Position numbers and translations under genes: made by a program. From Desulfobulbus elongatus DSM 2908 (GTDB lineage Bacteria > Desulfobacterota > Desulfobulbia > Desulfobulbales > Desulfobulbaceae), in contig NZ_JHZB01000008.1 of assembly GCF_000621145.1 (NCBI RefSeq), forward strand, positions 1 to 64,000: a DNA stretch of 64,000 nucleotides, written 5' to 3'. The notes beneath the pieces are model-generated. The model saw only the letters and a list, made by a program, of their open reading frames with translations. It was not told the origin of the DNA and did no database searches. Below are positions 1-9,732 of the stretch, in pieces. Positions within the stretch are counted from its first letter, which is position 1. Every line of letters starts with the position of its first letter.

Positions 1-233
1 TGCAATCGGTGCATGGTCACTTGCAGTAAAGCCTGCTTGCGCCCGACCGGCGCCATGCGGAACCAGCGAATGGCCTGCCCCTTGAACTGGCAATACCGAT
101 GCCCGCAGGTTTGCCAGACAACATGACGGTTGGTTGTTTCAACAGAGAAGACAAGGGCATTGCCGAGGACGTGCGTGCTGCGATAGGAGACGCCTTTGAT
201 GCCAAAGGCATGATACAAAAGTGATTGTGACAT
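1..233 (-). CDS. ISL3-family transposase, N-terminal part (cut by window edge)
   Basis: Reading down from an ATG at 233, the first 77 codons give a protein beginning MSQSLLYHAFGIKG and ending RWFRMAPVGRKQALLQVTMHRL-like text (residues 57-77), which matches the known N-terminus of ISL3-type DDE transposases. That family carries a zinc-finger-like region followed by a segment rich in R, G and P before the HTH. The first zinc cysteine usually seen in CPxCG appears here as Trp40 (WQTCG), so the copy may be decaying. A ribosome site AAGGAG lies just upstream. The gene continues beyond position 1, so completeness cannot be judged. Confidence 0.8.
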   Translation of the reverse strand, partial: MSQSLLYHAFGIKGVSYRSTHVLGNALVFSVETTNRHVVWQTCGHRYCQFKGQAIRWFRMAPVGRKQALLQVTMHRL

Positions 234-462
234 GGCTGAGCTCCTTTTTGTTGTCGGGTTTGGTCACCAAACAACATCGCTCATGTCATGTCACTTTTCC
301 ATAACTCCTTCCGAGCCCAGGTACGCGTTTGCCGGATGAACCTTTTTTTTCACAAAGATCATGTTGTTTTGGCAATTGATTCGATTGGTTTTACACCCTC
401 GCGCCGCTTCACTCTGCGCTCGAAGGCCTCTTTTTACTCTGTTTCCGCTCTCCGGACGCACT

Positions 463-525
463 TCTCCACACCACATGGAACTTGTATTCCCATTTCGTGT
501 GGTTTAAACATTATACGTTGTTCAT
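463..525 (-). pseudogene. tnpA: Remnant of IS200-type TnpA transposase (N-terminus only)
   Basis: From an ATG at 525, preceded by GGAGGCTTC, the reading is MNNV, a stop codon, then CLNHTKWEYKFHVVW. This is the characteristic start of IS200 Y1 transposases of this group (x-LxHTKWxxKYHVVF). An in-frame TAA at codon 5 and loss of similarity after about codon 20 show that it is dead. The conserved histidine pair (HUH) and the tyrosine nucleophile are absent. The rest was probably lost when other DNA, perhaps the adjacent ISL3-type element, was inserted. The identification rests on about 17 residues plus the upstream hairpin, so it is moderate. Confidence 0.55.
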
Positions 526-574
526 GAAGCCTCCTTTTTCGTGACTTTGAGCGGTCCACGAGATTGGAGGCTTC
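526..574 (-). promoter_or_regulatory. Hairpin hiding the Shine-Dalgarno of the IS200 relic
   Basis: GAAGCCTCC (526-534) pairs perfectly with GGAGGCTTC (566-574). Inside it, TCGTG (539-543) pairs with CACGA (558-562). On the minus strand the ribosome site GGAGG just before the dead tnpA ATG is in the stem. IS200 elements are known to repress transposase translation with such a 5' UTR hairpin, so this supports the IS200 call. Confidence 0.6.
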
Positions 575-756
575 TTTATTTTGCCGGAACCGTCAAACTG
601 TTGTTGTCCCTCGGCAAAGCCGGGGGCTTACCTAAGGGAAATTAAAACATTATTGAACGTGTGAAGAACCAAGAAATCCGAAAGGAACTCGAGTTGCAAC
701 TCAAACCGCAACGCGGCAACCAATGATTTCACGGGGTTTCGAGAACAAACATGGAA

Positions 757-791
757 ACAAAAAGGGGCGGTTATCATCAAGACAACCACCC
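757..791 (-). terminator. Probable intrinsic terminator after tRNA-Ser
   Basis: On the minus strand, 3' of the tRNA, GGGTGGTT pairs with AACCGCCC and is followed by CTTTTTG. Stem, loop and short T run fit a rho-independent terminator. Confidence 0.55.
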
Positions 792-809
792 GATTTTGTT
801 ACTAAAAAA

Positions 810-895
810 TGGCGGAGAAGGTGAGATTCGAACTCACGGTACTTGCGTACACACGCGTTCCAGGCGTGCACCTTAAACCACTCGGTCACCTCTCC
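810..895 (-). tRNA. tRNA-Ser (anticodon GGA)
   Basis: The minus strand folds into an 86-nt tRNA with a GGAGAGG acceptor strand, D-arm GTGACCGAGTGG, and anticodon stem-loop GCACGCCTGGAACGCGTGT reading GGA. It also has a class II variable arm and a GTTCGAATC T-loop. CCA is encoded at the 3' end. The long variable arm and the anticodon agree on serine. The 3' end faces the AT-rich IS-bearing segment, a common integration side. Confidence 0.93.
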
Positions 896-984
896 GTGAT
901 GAACGCGACCATTATAAGGTTGCCCGGCACAGCCGAACTTGGGAGCCTTTTCTATCCTGAGTCCCATTTTTTTACAACAGAAAA

Positions 985-1470
985 TTAACGACGGTTTCGA
1001 AAAAACTCCTGTAAAACCCGGCCGCATTCCTCGGCACATACTCCGGCTGTGGTCACGAATTGATGATTGAGCAGACCATCGCCGCCGATGCGGTATTTGG
1101 ACACCACCCCGCCCCCCTTGGGATCGAGTGCTCCGAACACCAAACGACCGATCCGCGCATGCACCAAGAGGGCAGCGCACATGGGGCACGGCTCCAAAGT
1201 CACATAGACCGTCACTCCAGGCAGCCGGTAATTGCCGACGACCTGGGCTGCCTGGCGCAATGCCCGCATCTCGGCATGGCCCGAAGGATCGGCGGCGGCG
1301 ATGCAGTTGTTGCCCGATTCCGCCAGAATCGTTCCGTCGGCGGTGACCACCACCGCACCCACCGGCACCTCGCCCGCGTCGGCGGATCGACGGGCCTGGA
1401 CAAGCGCCCGGGCCATCATCAGATAATCTTGTCCAGAGGGATTGCAGGAGCAGAAAGGTGATTGCAGCAT
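985..1470 (-). CDS. tadA: tRNA-specific adenosine deaminase TadA
   Basis: This 161-residue zinc enzyme converts A34 of the tRNA-Arg(ACG) wobble position to inosine. The cytidine/deoxycytidylate deaminase fold is shown by HAEMRAL, carrying the zinc-binding His and catalytic Glu, and by PCPMCAALL, carrying the two zinc cysteines. The NN before the AAADPSGHAE segment and the KGG loop also fit TadA. Family members are usually 150-170 residues. The first ATG at 1470 has no obvious ribosome site, so a start at the MM pair about 18 codons in is possible. It lies just upstream, on the same strand, of tRNA-Ser and may share transcription with it. Confidence 0.93.
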   Translation of the reverse strand: MLQSPFCSCNPSGQDYLMMARALVQARRSADAGEVPVGAVVVTADGTILAESGNNCIAAADPSGHAEMRALRQAAQVVGNYRLPGVTVYVTLEPCPMCAALLVHARIGRLVFGALDPKGGGVVSKYRIGGDGLLNHQFVTTAGVCAEECGRVLQEFFRNRR

Positions 1471-1584
1471 CGCGTATCCGATAACAACTCGCCATACTTC
1501 CGGTTGCTTTTCCGGAAAGGCTGTTTATAATTACGAAAAAGATATTATAAACACCAAATCGAAACAGATATCCGAGGAAGGATC

Positions 1585-2964
1585 ATGACCGAGAAAAAAG
1601 CCGCTCTTCTTGCCTATAAATGCCCTCCGGAGAGCAGGGTAAGCATCGAAACGGCCCTGGCAGGACATTTTGACCTCATCTTTCAACACGATCCCGCGAT
1701 CTTTCAGACCGAAGTCAGCAAACGACCCTACGATATCATCTTCATGAATTACCATCCGGAGAACGGCAACAAATTTTACCTGTTGGAAAAGGTGCAGGAA
1801 CAAACGCCGTTCACGCCGGTGATCATCACCTGCGAATCCGAGGATTCCGTCCACCTCGACAAACGGCTGGAGCCGATCGTCTTCGACATCCTCAGCCTGC
1901 CCCTTTCACCCGGCCGGGTGAAGCGGACCGTTCGTCAAGCCCTGGACAAGCGGCGGCAGGAAAACGAACTGGCCTATCTGCGCCGCACCCAGGACATCGT
2001 CTACAGCTTTGACCGCGTCATTGCCGAAAGCGACAGCTTCAAGGTGGTGATCACCAGCCTGAAAAAATTCGCAGCCACCGACGCCACCCTTCTGATCACG
2101 GGCAACACCGGCACGGGCAAGAGTTTCCTTTCCGGCACGGTCCACTACAATTCGCCTCGCCACGACCGCCCCTTCATCAAGATCAACTGCGCCAATATCC
2201 CGGAAACACTCCTTGAATCCGAGTTATTCGGCCACGAGAAAGGGGCTTTTACCGGCGCCGACAAGCAGCGCATTGGCCGCTTCGAACAGGCTGACGGTGG
2301 CACCATCTTCCTTGACGAGATCGGGGAAATCCCGCTGGAGATCCAGTCGAAGCTGCTCAGAGTGCTGGAGGACAAATCCTTCGAACGGGTGGGCGGCAAC
2401 AAGACCATCAAGGTGGATGTGCGGCTCATCGCCGCCACCAACAAAGATTTGCCCGCTCTGATCGCCGCCGGCAAATTCAGAGAGGATCTTTACTACCGGA
2501 TCAATGTCCTGCCGATCCATCTGCCTCCGCTCAAGGATCGGCCCCGTTGCCTGATCCCCCTGGCCCAGAACCTCCTGAAAAAATCGACCGCCTCCCTCAA
2601 CAAGGGCACCATCACCGGCTTCACTCCCGAGGTTCTGGCGATGATGCAGGGCTACGATTGGCCGGGCAACATCCGGCAACTGGCCAATACCATCGAACGG
2701 GCGGTCATCCTCGAGGAAGAAGACTTGGTCGGGCTTTCCTCAATCCATATACCGGAACTGGGCCGGACCGCGGCCCCGCTGATCCAGGTGACCGAGCCGC
2801 TGGAGGTCCACGAGCGGGAACTCATCCTCAAGGCACTGACCGAAAACCTCTGGGTACAGAAGGATGCGGCCCGTTGTTTGGGGATCAGCCCCCGCGCCCT
2901 GAACTATAAAATCAAAAAATTCGGCATCACCCACCAGAACTGGCGCAAACACAAGAAAGAGTAG
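1585..2964 (+). CDS. Sigma54-dependent transcription activator with degenerate receiver domain
   Basis: The 459-residue protein has a receiver-like N-terminal domain (1-125), an AAA+ sigma54-interaction domain (about 140-370) and a Fis-type HTH (about 415-450). The AAA+ part has Walker A GNTGTGKS at 173-180, the sigma54-contact loop GAFTGA at 220-225 and Walker B TIFLDEIGE at 240-248. Arginine-rich sensor segments follow. The receiver has Asn55 (FMNYHP) where the phosphorylated Asp of LLDxxMP stands, and the N-terminal acidic pair is missing (LLAYKCPP). Phosphorylation by a kinase is therefore unlikely. GAGGAAGG precedes the ATG. No kinase gene is adjacent and the target promoters are not evident from the sequence. 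Confidence 0.9.
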   Translation: MTEKKAALLAYKCPPESRVSIETALAGHFDLIFQHDPAIFQTEVSKRPYDIIFMNYHPENGNKFYLLEKVQEQTPFTPVIITCESEDSVHLDKRLEPIVFDILSLPLSPGRVKRTVRQALDKRRQENELAYLRRTQDIVYSFDRVIAESDSFKVVITSLKKFAATDATLLITGNTGTGKSFLSGTVHYNSPRHDRPFIKINCANIPETLLESELFGHEKGAFTGADKQRIGRFEQADGGTIFLDEIGEIPLEIQSKLLRVLEDKSFERVGGNKTIKVDVRLIAATNKDLPALIAAGKFREDLYYRINVLPIHLPPLKDRPRCLIPLAQNLLKKSTASLNKGTITGFTPEVLAMMQGYDWPGNIRQLANTIERAVILEEEDLVGLSSIHIPELGRTAAPLIQVTEPLEVHERELILKALTENLWVQKDAARCLGISPRALNYKIKKFGITHQNWRKHKKE

Positions 2965-2976
2965 CGGCCGGCCGCC

Positions 2977-3387
2977 TCAGTGCAGGTGGCCGCCGGTGCT
3001 CGACATGGTGAGATTGCCGTTTTTCACCCCGCGCAGCGCAATCAGCTTCTCGGCCAGTTCGCGGACCTGCGAGGCGCGTCCCTTGACGATCGTCACCTCC
3101 AGGCAATTGTCGTGGTCCATGTGCACATGGGTGGTGGAGGTGATCTGATGGTGGTACTCGTGCTGCAACTCGGTGATCTTCTCCTGGAGCTGCGGCTGGT
3201 GATGGTTGTACACCAGGGTCACCACGCCGACCACCTCGCTGTCCTGTTCCCACTCCTCGTTCACCAGCACGTTTCTGATCAGATCGCGAATCGCCTCGGA
3301 ACGGTTGGAGTATTTCCGACGGATGAGATACTCGTCAAACTGGTTGAGGAGTTTTTCATCCATCGAAACCGAAAATCGCATGAGCAT
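2977..3387 (-). CDS. nikR: Nickel-responsive transcriptional regulator NikR
   Basis: The 136-residue protein has an N-terminal ribbon-helix-helix DNA-binding domain (MRFSVSMDEKLLNQFDEYL, about 3-45) and a C-terminal ACT-like nickel-binding domain. The four high-affinity nickel ligands known from E. coli NikR are all present at the same numbers: His76, His87, His89 and Cys95 (HVHMDHDNC). With Ni it should repress nickel uptake genes. It starts five bases after the stop of the upstream M48 protease gene, with its ribosome site AGGAG inside that gene's end, so the two are cotranscribed. No nickel transporter is next to it. Confidence 0.95.
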   Translation of the reverse strand: MLMRFSVSMDEKLLNQFDEYLIRRKYSNRSEAIRDLIRNVLVNEEWEQDSEVVGVVTLVYNHHQPQLQEKITELQHEYHHQITSTTHVHMDHDNCLEVTIVKGRASQVRELAEKLIALRGVKNGNLTMSSTGGHLH

Positions 3388-3392
3388 GGCAA

Positions 3393-4814
3393 TCAGATCT
3401 CCTTTTCCAGTTCCTTGAGTTTCTCGACGAGCGCCTTGGCCTCGGTCCGCAATTTCTCCGGCACGCTCATGTCCTTGGCGGCCCGGGTGAAATGCTGTTT
3501 GGCGAATTTTATCTTGCCCCGGTACAGATTGTATTTGCCCAGATAAAATCCACTCACCCCTTCCCTGCCGCGATTGGCCTCGATCCGCCCCAGATCGAAG
3601 TAGAGCTGCGGAAACTCGGGCATGAACATGGCCACCCGCTGGAGCAGCTGTTCCGCCCGTGGGTTGTTGCCCCGCATCAGCTCCATCTTGGCCAATTGAT
3701 AGACACCGTAGACATCGTTCGGATCGCGTTTGAACGCCTGCTCCAGGATAGGCCTGGCTTCTTCGTAGCGGCCACCCTGGGTCAGGAGCACCGCCCTGTC
3801 GATCTCCAGGATATCCCGGCGCGGATACTGTTCCCGCACGGCGGCCAAATGACGGAGCGCCTGCTCGTAGTTGCGATCCTCAGCCTCTATCAAGGCCAGA
3901 CCGTAGCGGGCCATGATCCGCTGCTCATTCGTCGTCGCCGAGGTCATGGCGGTAACGCAGTGCGTCCGCAGAGTGTCGAGATCCATGGACTGGACCAACA
4001 CCCGATACTTGAAGCGGAGAAAATCGAAGTTGTCGGTTGTGACATAGTTCCTGTCGGTGGCCTTCTGCCGCTCCAGCTCCAGCAGCGACTGGACATAACC
4101 CAACCGGGCTTCGGGGTTGGGGTGGGTCAGGAGATACTGGGGCACCTCGCTGCCGATATGGTAGCGCGTGACACGTCGCATGCTCTTGAGCATCTGCTCC
4201 ATGGCCGTGGGATCGCGGCGCATCTGCTGCATCCAGCCGAAGGACAGCCGGTCGGCCTGCTCTTCATCTTCGCGGCTGTACTGCAGGTTGGCCGCCTGCC
4301 CCGCCGCCAGCGAGCCCGTCAGCAGTCCCTGCGACAGACCGGGAACTCCCAGGGCGAGGCCGGCGATGCCGGCGAGCAGCGACAGGGCGCTGATCTTGGT
4401 TCCCTTGTCGAGCCGCTGGGCAATGTGGCGGCTGACCACGTGGCCGATTTCATGGGCGAGAACGCTGAGCAGTTGATCCTCGGTGCTCATCGCCTCGATC
4501 AGGCCGGTATAAAAGAAGACCAGCCCGGCCGGCGCGGCGAAGGCGTTGAACTGATCGCTCTTGACCACAAAAAAACGGTAGTCGAAATGCTGGGGCCCCA
4601 CGGTCTCCAACACTTTCCTGCCCAACCCGTTGATGTACTGGCTGATATCCGGATCGTCGAGGACCGGGAATTCCTTGCGCACCGAAAAAAGCAGATACTC
4701 GCCGATCTTACGCTCCTCGCCGATGCTCAGGGCGAAAACGTGCACCGGAAATGCCAATTGGAGCAGGAGAACGAAGGTGGCAAGCCAGCGAGAAGCACGG
4801 AGTTTTCTGATCAT
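3393..4814 (-). CDS. bepA: Periplasmic M48 metalloprotease with TPR repeats (BepA/YfgC-like)
   Basis: The 473-residue protein has a signal peptide (1-28, cleavage near VFA/LS). Its M48 zinc protease domain has HEIGH at 121-125 and the third-ligand region REDEEQAD at 181-188, and carries the NAFAAPAG signature. A C-terminal half of TPR-like helices (about 270-440) follows. BepA-type proteins act in the periplasm on outer-membrane protein and LptD assembly, either chaperoning or degrading misfolded barrels. Length and domain order match that family (about 480 residues). It is cotranscribed with nikR. The symbol is by family resemblance, and other M48-TPR paralogues cannot be ruled out. Confidence 0.85.
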   Translation of the reverse strand: MIRKLRASRWLATFVLLLQLAFPVHVFALSIGEERKIGEYLLFSVRKEFPVLDDPDISQYINGLGRKVLETVGPQHFDYRFFVVKSDQFNAFAAPAGLVFFYTGLIEAMSTEDQLLSVLAHEIGHVVSRHIAQRLDKGTKISALSLLAGIAGLALGVPGLSQGLLTGSLAAGQAANLQYSREDEEQADRLSFGWMQQMRRDPTAMEQMLKSMRRVTRYHIGSEVPQYLLTHPNPEARLGYVQSLLELERQKATDRNYVTTDNFDFLRFKYRVLVQSMDLDTLRTHCVTAMTSATTNEQRIMARYGLALIEAEDRNYEQALRHLAAVREQYPRRDILEIDRAVLLTQGGRYEEARPILEQAFKRDPNDVYGVYQLAKMELMRGNNPRAEQLLQRVAMFMPEFPQLYFDLGRIEANRGREGVSGFYLGKYNLYRGKIKFAKQHFTRAAKDMSVPEKLRTEAKALVEKLKELEKEI

Positions 4815-5090
4815 GGGAAAAATGCCCGGTGAAGTGCACGAATCCGGCCAAGGCCCCGACGAGCCGGCCGCACTGCCAGCAAGGTAATGCGTTCAACCGC
4901 TGACCGCAACGAGAAGACATAACTTTGCCCCGGCCACGGCACTGCGGCGAAGGCGATGCGGTCATGTTCCATTCCGCGCGGGTCATCCGCCAAACCATTG
5001 CCGCAACGGGCAACGGCGGCATCTTCCTGTTGCCCTGCGGCCGTCCCTCGGGTAGGGTAGCGCATTCCCTCACCGTCGTCTTCGCATCCT

Positions 5091-6716
<1,626 letters not shown>

Positions 6717-6719
6717 ACC

Positions 6720-7082
6720 ATGGAGCAGAATATGATCTATCGCGCCGTCTTTCATGTCGACCTCGATGAGGTCAAACCGCTGACAATCGCCTTGGCCAAT
6801 GTGGGCAACCTGCTGCGTGCCATTCCGGAAAAGCATTACGATCTGGTCATCCTGGTCAACGGCCCGGCGGTCACGCTGCTCCAGTCCGAGCGGTGCGCCC
6901 CTTACCGCGAAGAGATCTGGCAATTGCAGCAGGCCAGGGTAGCCTTCAAGGTCTGCCGCAACGCCCTCAACCGCTTCAATGTCGATCCGGACAGCCTGGT
7001 CGAGGGCTGCGAGATTGTCCCGGCCGGAATCGTGGCCTTGATTGAATTGCAGCAGGACGGCTACGCCTATATCAAACCCTGA
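6720..7082 (+). CDS. DsrE-like family protein
   Basis: The 120-residue protein has the DsrE/DsrF-type alpha/beta sandwich pattern: a start strand YRAVFHVDLD, a GNLLRAI helix, LVILVNGPAV, and a conserved cysteine at 79 in FKVCRNAL. A second cysteine lies at 97. Members of the family relay sulfur through this cysteine or have unknown roles in sulfur bacteria. It begins three bases after the ABC ATPase stop, so the two are cotranscribed. ATG 6720 and ATG 6732 are both possible starts. A specific role cannot be assigned. Confidence 0.75.
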   Translation: MEQNMIYRAVFHVDLDEVKPLTIALANVGNLLRAIPEKHYDLVILVNGPAVTLLQSERCAPYREEIWQLQQARVAFKVCRNALNRFNVDPDSLVEGCEIVPAGIVALIELQQDGYAYIKP

Positions 7083-7302
7083 AGGCGTTTTCTTTTTTGT
7101 TTTGTTGCGGTGGTTAAAACGGTTGGACAGCCCTGCGCTCGGGCTGGTTGCCGCCCTCGTGCAGTCCTTTCCGCCAGAAGCGGCGACGGCCGGGGGCCTC
7201 CCCAGGCGGAAATGTTTTCCTTTCAGACAGGATTTCAGCACGTTCTTCCCGGATCAACCGGCAACCTTCCGGATATTGTCTCTCCCTTGACCCAAAAAAC
7301 GC

Positions 7303-7332
7303 TTGCTTTAACTCACCATTTTTTTATATAGT
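7303..7332 (+). promoter_or_regulatory. Probable sigma70-type promoter of tRNA-Val
   Basis: TTGCTT (7303-7308) and TATATA (7325-7330) are 16 bases apart, with TATAGT two bases later as an alternative. Transcription would start near 7338, about ten bases before the tRNA. Confidence 0.45.
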
Positions 7333-7347
7333 GCCAACTCGTTTACA

Positions 7348-7422
7348 GGGCGATTAACTCAGCGGGAGAGTGCCACCTTCACACGGTGGAAGTCACAGGT
7401 TCAAATCCTGTATCGCCCACCA
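7348..7422 (+). tRNA. tRNA-Val (anticodon CAC)
   Basis: The 75-nt cloverleaf has acceptor GGGCGAT/ATCGCCC, D-arm, anticodon arm CCACC-TTCACAC-GGTGG reading CAC, and T-arm ACAGG-TTCAAAT-CCTGT. CCA is encoded. It stands alone between the DsrE-like gene and uvrC and has its own promoter and terminator. Confidence 0.95.
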
Positions 7423-7433
7423 CATGACTGTCC

Positions 7434-7467
7434 AAGGGTTCTTGATTATTCAAGAACCCTTTTGTTT
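7434..7467 (+). terminator. Intrinsic terminator of tRNA-Val
   Basis: AAGGGTTCTTGA (7434-7445), a four-base loop and TCAAGAACCCTT (7450-7461) form a perfect 12-bp stem followed by TTGTTTTT. This is a textbook rho-independent terminator. Confidence 0.9.
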
Positions 7468-7676
7468 TTCAGGAAGAGGGAGAGCGACGGGCGAGGACCT
7501 TGCCTGGAGCAGAGAAAAGCCCCTGTTCCTTTCGACACCTTTCATTTCTGCCTCATTTTATGGTGTACTTTTGCCGTCCTGCTGCCTAGTTTTTAAGGGA
7601 ACACCGTGGCTGCCGACACACCTCATCGTTCATGCGACCATCCGATAATACACAAAAATAGAACAAAGAAAATCAT

Positions 7677-9542
7677 TTGGTTCCGTCAGCATCACCCCCA
7701 GAGCAAGCCGACGCGGCCGAGCCTGCCCCCCTGTCGGCCGCCTTTCTCGCCACCGTCAGCCACGGGCCGGGCGTCTACCTGATGCTCGGCAAGCGGCAGG
7801 TCCTCTACGTGGGCAAGGCCCGCGACCTGCGCAAGCGGCTGAGCCAGTACGCCCACTTCGCCGGCCCCGCCTACTCCAAGACCGCAGTCATGCTCAGCCA
7901 TGTCCAGCGGGTGGAAACCATCCTCACCACCACCGAAAAAGAGGCGCTCATCCTCGAGGCCTCGCTGATCAAGCAGCATCGGCCGCGCTACAACGTCATT
8001 CTCCGCGACGACAAGAACTATCCGCTGATCAAGGTCACCGTCCGCGATCCCTGGCCACGGGTCACGGTCACCCGCAAGCGGCTGCGCGACGGCAACCGCT
8101 ACTTCGGCCCCTATGCCTCGACCACGGCCATGCGTGCCACCCTGCAACTGCTCCACGGCCAGTTTCCTCTGCGCCGCTGCGCCACGGTGCGGGAACGGCC
8201 GCGGCCCTGCCTCAACTATCAGATGGGCCGCTGTCTCGCGCCCTGCGCCGGCAAGGTGCAACCGGAGGTTTATCAGGCCATGGTGCGGGATGTGCTGCTG
8301 ATCCTGGAAGGCAAGACCGGCGAGGTCGTCAGGGAACTGACCGCGAGGATGGAGCAGGCGGCCACGAACCTGGCCTTCGAACAGGCCGCCGCGCTGCGCG
8401 ACCAGATCCAGGCGCTGACCCGGACCATCGAACACCAGGCCGTGGCAGCCGAGCATCACCTCGATCAGGACGTGTTCGGCATCCATCGTCAGGACGCCGC
8501 AGTCGGCATTGCCCTGCTCTTTGTCCGCGGCGGCATGATCACCGGCGCCCAGTCCTTTTTCCTGGCCGACCCCCTGGGGGAAGACGACAGCCTGCTCGCC
8601 CAGACCATCCTGCAATACTACTCGTCCGAGCGCCAGCCGCCGCGGGAGGTGCTGCTGCCCTTTGCCGTTGAGGATCAGGACCTGCTGACGGAACGGCTGG
8701 CCGAACTGCGCGAGGGGCCGGTGGCCATCGTGTCGCCGCAGCGGGGCAAGCGGATGCAGTTGATGCGGATGGCTGCCGCCAATGCCGCCCAGGTCCTCGA
8801 AGAACGGACCAAGAAAGAACATTCCTGGGACGCGCTGGCCGCCTCGCTCCAGGCCAGGCTGCGGCTGATCAACCGGCCGGAGCGCATCGAATGTCTCGAT
8901 ATCTCCAATCTTCTGGGAAAACAGGCGGTCGGCTCCCTAGTCTGTTTCGTGCACGGCGAGAAGGCGGCCAACCTCTACCGGCATTACCGGATCCGGTCGC
9001 AGGACACCCCCGACGATTACGCCATGATGCGCGAGGTGCTGGAACGACGGATCAGCAAGGGCGTGGAAGAAGACAACCTGCCCGACATGTTGCTGCTCGA
9101 TGGCGGCAAGGGGCAGTTGCAGGTGGCGGTGGATGTGTTGGGGCGCTTCGATTGCCTTGAGCGTATCGATCTGGTGGCCATTGCCAAGGAAAAGGCGGAC
9201 GAAGGCGAAAAACTCTTCCGGCCGGGCCGCAAGAATCCCGTGCTGCTGCCGGCGCACGCCCCGACCCTGCTCTATCTGATGCGCATCCGCGACGAGGCCC
9301 ACCGCTTCGGCATCACCTTCCACCGGAAACTGCGCGGCAAGGCGCAGTTGCGCTCCCGCCTCGACGCCATCGAAGGGATCGGGCCGAAACGAAAACGACT
9401 CCTGCTCCAGGCCCTGGGAAGCGTCAAACGCATCACCGAGGCCACCGTCGGGGAGTTGGCCGCTATCCCCGGCATCGGCCCGGAACTGGCCCGGCAGATT
9501 CACGGACAGTTGCGCGGGGAGGATGGGCGTGCAGCCGGATGA
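7677..9542 (+). CDS. uvrC: UvrABC system protein C (excinuclease subunit)
   Basis: The 621-residue protein makes both incisions in nucleotide excision repair. It has a GIY-YIG nuclease domain (GPGVYLML...VLYVGKARDLRKR, about 28-110), a UVR motif for UvrB contact (about 215-250, rich in E, Q, A and R), and the RNase H-like 5' nuclease domain beginning IECLDISNLLG near 404. Tandem helix-hairpin-helix motifs lie at the C-terminus (IEGIGPKRK and IPGIGPELA). The start read here is a TTG at 7677 with an A-rich weak ribosome site, and no better start lies before the GIY-YIG domain. Length fits the family (about 610). Confidence 0.95.
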   Translation: MVPSASPPEQADAAEPAPLSAAFLATVSHGPGVYLMLGKRQVLYVGKARDLRKRLSQYAHFAGPAYSKTAVMLSHVQRVETILTTTEKEALILEASLIKQHRPRYNVILRDDKNYPLIKVTVRDPWPRVTVTRKRLRDGNRYFGPYASTTAMRATLQLLHGQFPLRRCATVRERPRPCLNYQMGRCLAPCAGKVQPEVYQAMVRDVLLILEGKTGEVVRELTARMEQAATNLAFEQAAALRDQIQALTRTIEHQAVAAEHHLDQDVFGIHRQDAAVGIALLFVRGGMITGAQSFFLADPLGEDDSLLAQTILQYYSSERQPPREVLLPFAVEDQDLLTERLAELREGPVAIVSPQRGKRMQLMRMAAANAAQVLEERTKKEHSWDALAASLQARLRLINRPERIECLDISNLLGKQAVGSLVCFVHGEKAANLYRHYRIRSQDTPDDYAMMREVLERRISKGVEEDNLPDMLLLDGGKGQLQVAVDVLGRFDCLERIDLVAIAKEKADEGEKLFRPGRKNPVLLPAHAPTLLYLMRIRDEAHRFGITFHRKLRGKAQLRSRLDAIEGIGPKRKRLLLQALGSVKRITEATVGELAAIPGIGPELARQIHGQLRGEDGRAAG

Positions 9543-9549
9543 ACGGCCC

Positions 9550-9732
9550 ATGGCCGCCCTCAAGGCCGGGTGCATCTGCAAGGGCGTCAAGCTGATCCGG
9601 CTGATCGAGGCCATCGACAACGGCGCCGCCAGCTTTGCCGAGGTCGCCACCGTCACCGGTATCGGCGGCGGCCCGTGCAAAGGCAAAAGATGCGGGAAAA
9701 AGGTGCGGGAACTACTGGCGCAACGCCGATAA
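9550..9732 (+). CDS. BFD-like [2Fe-2S]-binding protein
   Basis: The small protein (about 60 residues) has the pattern CxC, then an LIxxI helix, then TGIGGGPCxxxxC. This is the cysteine arrangement of bacterioferritin-associated ferredoxin/NirB-type [2Fe-2S] helical domains (CIC near the start, CKGKRC near the end). An upstream in-frame ATG at 9523 would overlap the uvrC end, and ATG 9550 clears it. It is probably read with uvrC. Its 3' end overlaps the convergent PilZ-like gene by 21 bases. Partners are unknown; the family often docks on ferritins or oxidoreductases. Confidence 0.7.
   Translation: MAALKAGCICKGVKLIRLIEAIDNGAASFAEVATVTGIGGGPCKGKRCGKKVRELLAQRR

Larger units (their letters stand above)
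463..640 (-). mobile_element. Decayed IS200-like element (left-end part)
   Basis: The segment holds the dead tnpA start, its ribosome-site hairpin and, outside these, a second hairpin at 608-626 (CCCTCGGC AAA GCCGGGGG). IS200/IS605 elements carry subterminal imperfect hairpins at their ends instead of inverted terminal repeats, which fits this order. The outer boundary is not exactly visible and 640 is an estimate. No right end can be recognised. Confidence 0.45.
234..809. other. Gene-free AT-richer segment between transposase and tRNA-Ser
   Basis: About 575 bases with no intact gene. It contains the transposase ribosome site, an odd palindrome TTTGGTCACCAAA near 259-271, the IS200 remnant at 463-640, and a tRNA-Ser terminator near 757-791. 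The base composition is clearly more AT-rich than the rest of the window, which suits laterally acquired or decaying DNA on the 3' side of a tRNA gene. Confidence 0.6.

Noticed and set aside
4815-5090. NikR operator (GTATGA-N16-TCATAC) near nikR/yejF
   Set aside because: No half-site with acceptable match was found in the gap or before the protease gene.
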